Source of the DNA: Candidatus Saccharimonadia bacterium
Lineage (GTDB): Bacteria > Patescibacteriota > Saccharimonadia > Saccharimonadales > SZUA-47
Direction of reading: 5' to 3'
Length of the DNA: 6,723 nt
Assembly: GCA_938050265.1 (NCBI GenBank)
Contig: CALLJT010000044.1
Coordinates: forward strand, 1-6,723
Under the pieces are notes generated by a model, which made no database searches, was not told the DNA's origin, and saw only the letters and a program-made list of their open reading frames with translations. Positions 5,056 to 6,723 of this stretch are shown here, in pieces (positions within the stretch are counted from its first letter, which is position 1; every line of letters starts with the position of its first letter). Made by a program: the position numbers and the translations under genes.

Positions 5056-5130
5056 ATGAACAGAAAAACAATTATGATACTCGCATGTGTGCTTGGCATG
5101 GCAATGTGGTTAATCGGGAGCTTTGTCTAG
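5056..5130 (+). CDS. Small single-helix membrane peptide (24 aa)
   Basis: A 24-codon ORF begins MNRKTIMILACV and ends IGSFV before TAG. It has a basic N-terminus (R3, K4) followed by one uninterrupted hydrophobic helix of about 18-20 residues, so it would insert in the membrane with the N-terminus inside. One cysteine (Cys11) lies in the helix. The extended -10 box ending 6 nt before the ATG is identical in geometry to those of three other genes in the window, which is stronger support than length alone. It stops 49 nt before the SemiSWEET start and sits in a different frame. The lack of a mature domain after the helix argues against a signal peptide of a truncated gene, although a decayed remnant is possible. 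I do not recognise the sequence. Confidence 0.5.
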   Translation: MNRKTIMILACVLGMAMWLIGSFV

Positions 5131-5164
5131 GGCAGATTCCCGAGGCCAGTGCAGGGACTTTCTT

Positions 5165-5173
5165 TGCTACAAT
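5165..5173 (+). promoter_or_regulatory. Extended -10 promoter (TGC-TACAAT), decides the SemiSWEET start
   Basis: TGCTACAAT ends exactly 6 nt before the ATG at 5180 with no Shine-Dalgarno in GAGCTT. Because this box lies inside the longer reading frame that could start at 5123, it argues that 5180 is the real start. Confidence 0.6.
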
Positions 5174-5179
5174 GAGCTT

Positions 5180-5494
5180 ATGCCTAGACACAAAAACCAT
5201 AGACACTTCTATGACTCAGCATTGCAATCATTCGAAAAACTAAGTACTTTCGAAAAAGCAGTGACTATCGTGGGCTCGATTGAGCCGATAACATCTATCC
5301 CCCAGGTGTACCTCATCTATTCGCTGCAGTCCGCCGAGGAGCTTTCACTGTTCACTTGGGCTTTTGGGGTTTTCTCTACTTCGCTTTGGCTTGTGTACGC
5401 ACTGTATAAAAAAAGCTGGCCACTGATTACATCCAGCTTTCTATGGCTCGCAGCGGACATTCCTATTGTGGTAGCAATTATTATGTACGGCTAG
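5180..5494 (+). CDS. SemiSWEET-type PQ-loop/MtN3 membrane protein
   Basis: 104 aa from the ATG at 5180. A polar, His-rich N-terminus (MPRHKNHRHFYD) is followed by three membrane helices, about 26-48, 57-75 and 82-101: the triple-helix bundle of a SemiSWEET. The first helix carries the PQ motif in SIPQVYLIYSLQSAEELS (Pro41, Gln42), with the conserved short loop before TM2; W60, W70 and W89 are where aromatic residues commonly line the pocket. Family knowledge: SemiSWEETs work as homodimers and move sugars or related small solutes through the membrane down their gradient. The length is close to the 85-95 aa norm plus the hydrophilic N-terminal extension. An in-frame alternative start at 5123 would add 19 polar residues, disfavoured by the promoter at 5165-5173. 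The substrate cannot be told. It converges on the minus-strand gene, 13 nt between the stops. Confidence 0.87.
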   Translation: MPRHKNHRHFYDSALQSFEKLSTFEKAVTIVGSIEPITSIPQVYLIYSLQSAEELSLFTWAFGVFSTSLWLVYALYKKSWPLITSSFLWLAADIPIVVAIIMYG

Positions 5495-5502
5495 CTACGA
5501 CA

Positions 5503-5518
5503 CTGAGCTACTGCTCAG
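5503..5518. other. Short hairpin between convergent genes
   Basis: CTGAGC (5503-5508) and GCTCAG (5513-5518) form a perfect 6-bp stem with loop TACT, lying at the meeting point of two convergent genes and overlapping the TAG of the minus-strand gene (5510-5508). No T tract follows on either strand, so it is at best a weak, shared 3'-end hairpin. Confidence 0.4.
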
Positions 5519-5966
5519 GATCCTCAACATTGCTTTTGATGGCTGATGCGTCGACAATCGGTGCAACGTTTATGATGCGATTTTCCTCTAACCGGTAGAT
5601 GATCGCACGTTGTGGGTAGAGGATCAGATAGTCGCCTTGCTGCGAAAGCGCGTAGAAGTCGTCTGCTGCGGCGAGTGTTTCGGGGTCCTCTACTTGGGCC
5701 ACTGTTGGTTCTGCTTCGCTACTGGTGAGCAGGATTTTATCAAGGCTTGCGATTACTTTGCTGCTGGTTTCTTCATTACGCTTCTGGATGCCGAGCACAC
5801 TATTTTCTTTTGCTGTTTGTGACTCCTGCCAGAAAAATCCGGCAGCTCCAATAGCGGCTAGTACGACAAATGACATAAAAATGTTTGAAGGTTTTTTGAG
5901 AAAACCATCTGTCAAAGAATGGTTTTTAGATAGCGGCGAAAACTTAACTTTGTCTGAATCTGACAT
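5508..5966 (-). CDS. Single-pass membrane-anchored protein of CPR type, hypothetical
   Basis: 152 aa. A polar cytoplasmic N-terminus (about 1-28) precedes one helix, about 29-47 (IFMSFVVLAAIGAAGFFW), then a coiled-coil-prone stretch (about 48-85, rich in Glu, Lys and Ser) and a small folded tail: DFYALSQQGDYLILYPQRAI (103-122) followed by IYRLEENRIINVAPI (123-137). The tail pattern 'FY..v..GDylilYp...aiiYr...ninvapi' is one I associate with anchored hypothetical proteins in Patescibacteria; no biochemical role is known to me. The start is well supported: GGAGG at 5975-5971 lies 4 nt before ATG 5966. A promoter is visible at 6012-6007. Unlike most plus-strand genes here, it therefore has a normal leader of about 34 nt. 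It lies downstream of the surface-protein gene on the same strand but seems to have its own promoter. Confidence 0.8.
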   Translation of the reverse strand: MSDSDKVKFSPLSKNHSLTDGFLKKPSNIFMSFVVLAAIGAAGFFWQESQTAKENSVLGIQKRNEETSSKVIASLDKILLTSSEAEPTVAQVEDPETLAAADDFYALSQQGDYLILYPQRAIIYRLEENRIINVAPIVDASAIKSNVEDPEQ

Positions 5967-6014
5967 GACCCCTCCAGGTGCTTTTTTGCTAGATGCTTAG
6001 GGGTATAGTATACC
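5967..6014 (-). promoter_or_regulatory. Promoter, palindrome and Shine-Dalgarno of the anchored-protein gene
   Basis: On the minus strand TATACT (6012-6007) is a good -10 box, inside the perfect palindrome GGTATA-G-TATACC (6002-6014). Transcription would start near 6000, giving a leader of about 34 nt. GGAGG (5975-5971) in GGAGGGGTC is a strong Shine-Dalgarno 4 nt before ATG 5966. The palindrome could bind a regulator or simply offer -10-like sequence on both strands. Confidence 0.6.
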
Positions 6015-6028
6015 GCAGCGTGTTCGCT

Positions 6029-6723
6029 TTATTCAATGACTTCGAAGAACCATGTTTCATCAGAAAGCGCAGCTGCACCGTTACCACCCGCTTTAGAGGT
6101 GATGTTGACAGTAAACGTCGTAGCTGTCTGTGTAGATACTTTGGCAGTTACAACACTGTTTGTGGCTGTGTTGAGTACGCTTGTGTTGATGGTGTAGTCG
6201 GCGCTTGCTGCAGCTGTCGCCAGTGTGACGGTGTAGTTTCCTACTGAGTTTCTGACCACAGTGGCTCCCGTGCCGCCCAACAACGCACCTGTTGCTCCAT
6301 CAACTTTTCCGTGAGCAGATGTCAGTTCGCTCGTGGTTGTGCAGACCCAGCTTGTTGTGGCACTGTTCCATGTGAGGCCTTCACCGTCTGCGCAGTCGGT
6401 GCGCAGTCCAACCGCAAACGGATCACCTGCTGTGCCAGCTCCGGTACGAACCAGTCCGCCTCCTGTTGCTACATTGAGTATTTCGTTACCTATAATGCCG
6501 TCTACTTCTGTGCCCCCGCCGCCATTATCAGTGCCACATATCCACGCACTGCCTCCGGCGCTCCATTTTGCCACTTCGCCATCAGCACAGCTGAGCCCTG
6601 CAAGTACGTCCGTATTGTCGAGATATCCGCTAAGGTCCACACTGCCACCGTTGACGAGACTGAGTATGTTGCTCGTAAAGCCAAGTGTTTGATTGTCCGT
6701 ATTATCTAAATACCCACTCAAAT
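6029..6723 (-). CDS. Repetitive surface or fibre-like protein, C-terminal part (5' end outside window)
   Basis: About 230 residues are visible; the frame is open to the right edge, and the TTG at 6721 is an internal Leu codon, not a start. Visible repeats: a 29-residue unit beginning LSGYLDNTDNQTLGFTSN, with its first nine residues (LSGYLDNTD) recurring one period later; then two 'CADGE...W....W.C' modules (CADGEVAKWS...AWICGTD, 45-65; CADGEGLTWN...SWVCTTT, 110-130). Gly-rich linkers separate them (NGGGGTEVDG; GGGLVRTGAGTAGD). The last ~90 residues (from SAHGKVDGA) form a Thr/Ala/Val-rich beta domain ending ETWFFEVIE, like a phage-tail or adhesin tip. 'LDNTDNQTL' repeats are typical of very long secreted surface proteins. 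Role inferred: attachment to another cell or surface. The stop is TAA, the only non-TAG stop in the window. Confidence 0.8.
   Translation of the reverse strand, partial: LSGYLDNTDNQTLGFTSNILSLVNGGSVDLSGYLDNTDVLAGLSCADGEVAKWSAGGSAWICGTDNGGGGTEVDGIIGNEILNVATGGGLVRTGAGTAGDPFAVGLRTDCADGEGLTWNSATTSWVCTTTSELTSAHGKVDGATGALLGGTGATVVRNSVGNYTVTLATAAASADYTINTSVLNTATNSVVTAKVSTQTATTFTVNITSKAGGNGAAALSDETWFFEVIE
6608..6720 (-). repeat. 29-residue (87-bp) tandem repeat in the surface protein
   Basis: The nine-residue motif LSGYLDNTD is encoded at 6721-6695 and again at 6634-6608, exactly 87 bp apart. The DNA differs at several synonymous positions (Leu, Ser, Gly and Asp codons) while the protein is unchanged, so the repeat is old and kept by selection at the protein level. 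More units are expected beyond the right edge. Confidence 0.75.

Noticed and set aside
5123..5180. Earlier ATG at 5123 for the SemiSWEET protein.
   Set aside because: It would overlap the 24-aa ORF, adds a polar stretch with no family match, and lies upstream of the extended -10 box whose 6-nt spacing marks 5180.
6333..6692. Plus-strand ORFs opposite the surface-protein gene (119 and 132 aa).
   Set aside because: They are mirror frames of a repeat-rich coding region; their Pro/Ser/Thr richness comes from the Gly/Ala/Thr codons on the other strand.

Overview
The window looks like a chromosome segment of a Patescibacteria/CPR bacterium, most likely a Saccharibacteria (TM7) relative. This is an inference from gene style, not from a marker gene: short genes, small membrane proteins, a single-anchor protein with an FYALSQQGDYLILYPQ core of a kind I associate with this group, and a repeat-rich surface protein. 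GC is about 50% in most genes. UGA does not occur in frame in any called gene and ends none of them, and nine of the ten genes end in TAG.

Layout. Bases 1-1140 are the 3' part of an ATP-grasp ligase. An anchored DUF192 protein follows (1162-1626). The gap 1627-1809 holds a 119-bp imperfect palindrome with 22-bp arms. A membrane-anchored neutral zinc metallopeptidase (1810-2658) and a five-helix membrane protein (2696-3151) come next. The latter converges on a minus-strand, LolA/LppX-like anchored protein (3158-3838). A tRNA-Lys(UUU) gene with its own terminator (4067-4180) sits among three degenerate copies of parts of itself, two of which form the closing stem of a branched structure at 4184-4314. 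After it come an AT-richer P-loop kinase (4368-4904), an unlisted 24-aa membrane peptide (5056-5130) and a SemiSWEET-type PQ-loop transporter (5180-5494). The right end is on the minus strand: a single-pass anchored protein (5508-5966) and the C-terminal part of a repetitive surface or fibre-like protein that runs off the window (6029-6723).

Most of the genes act at the membrane or cell surface, but they do not form an obvious pathway; most appear to have their own promoter. The clearest regulatory pattern is that four plus-strand genes have an extended -10 box (TGN-TANNNT) ending exactly 6 nt before the ATG and no Shine-Dalgarno sequence, as expected for leaderless mRNAs. The minus-strand gene at 5508-5966 instead has a leader and a good Shine-Dalgarno.

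The most notable unexplained structures are the tRNA-derived branched element next to tRNA-Lys and the 119-bp palindrome at 1642-1760. I see no CRISPR array, transposase, integrase or rRNA.
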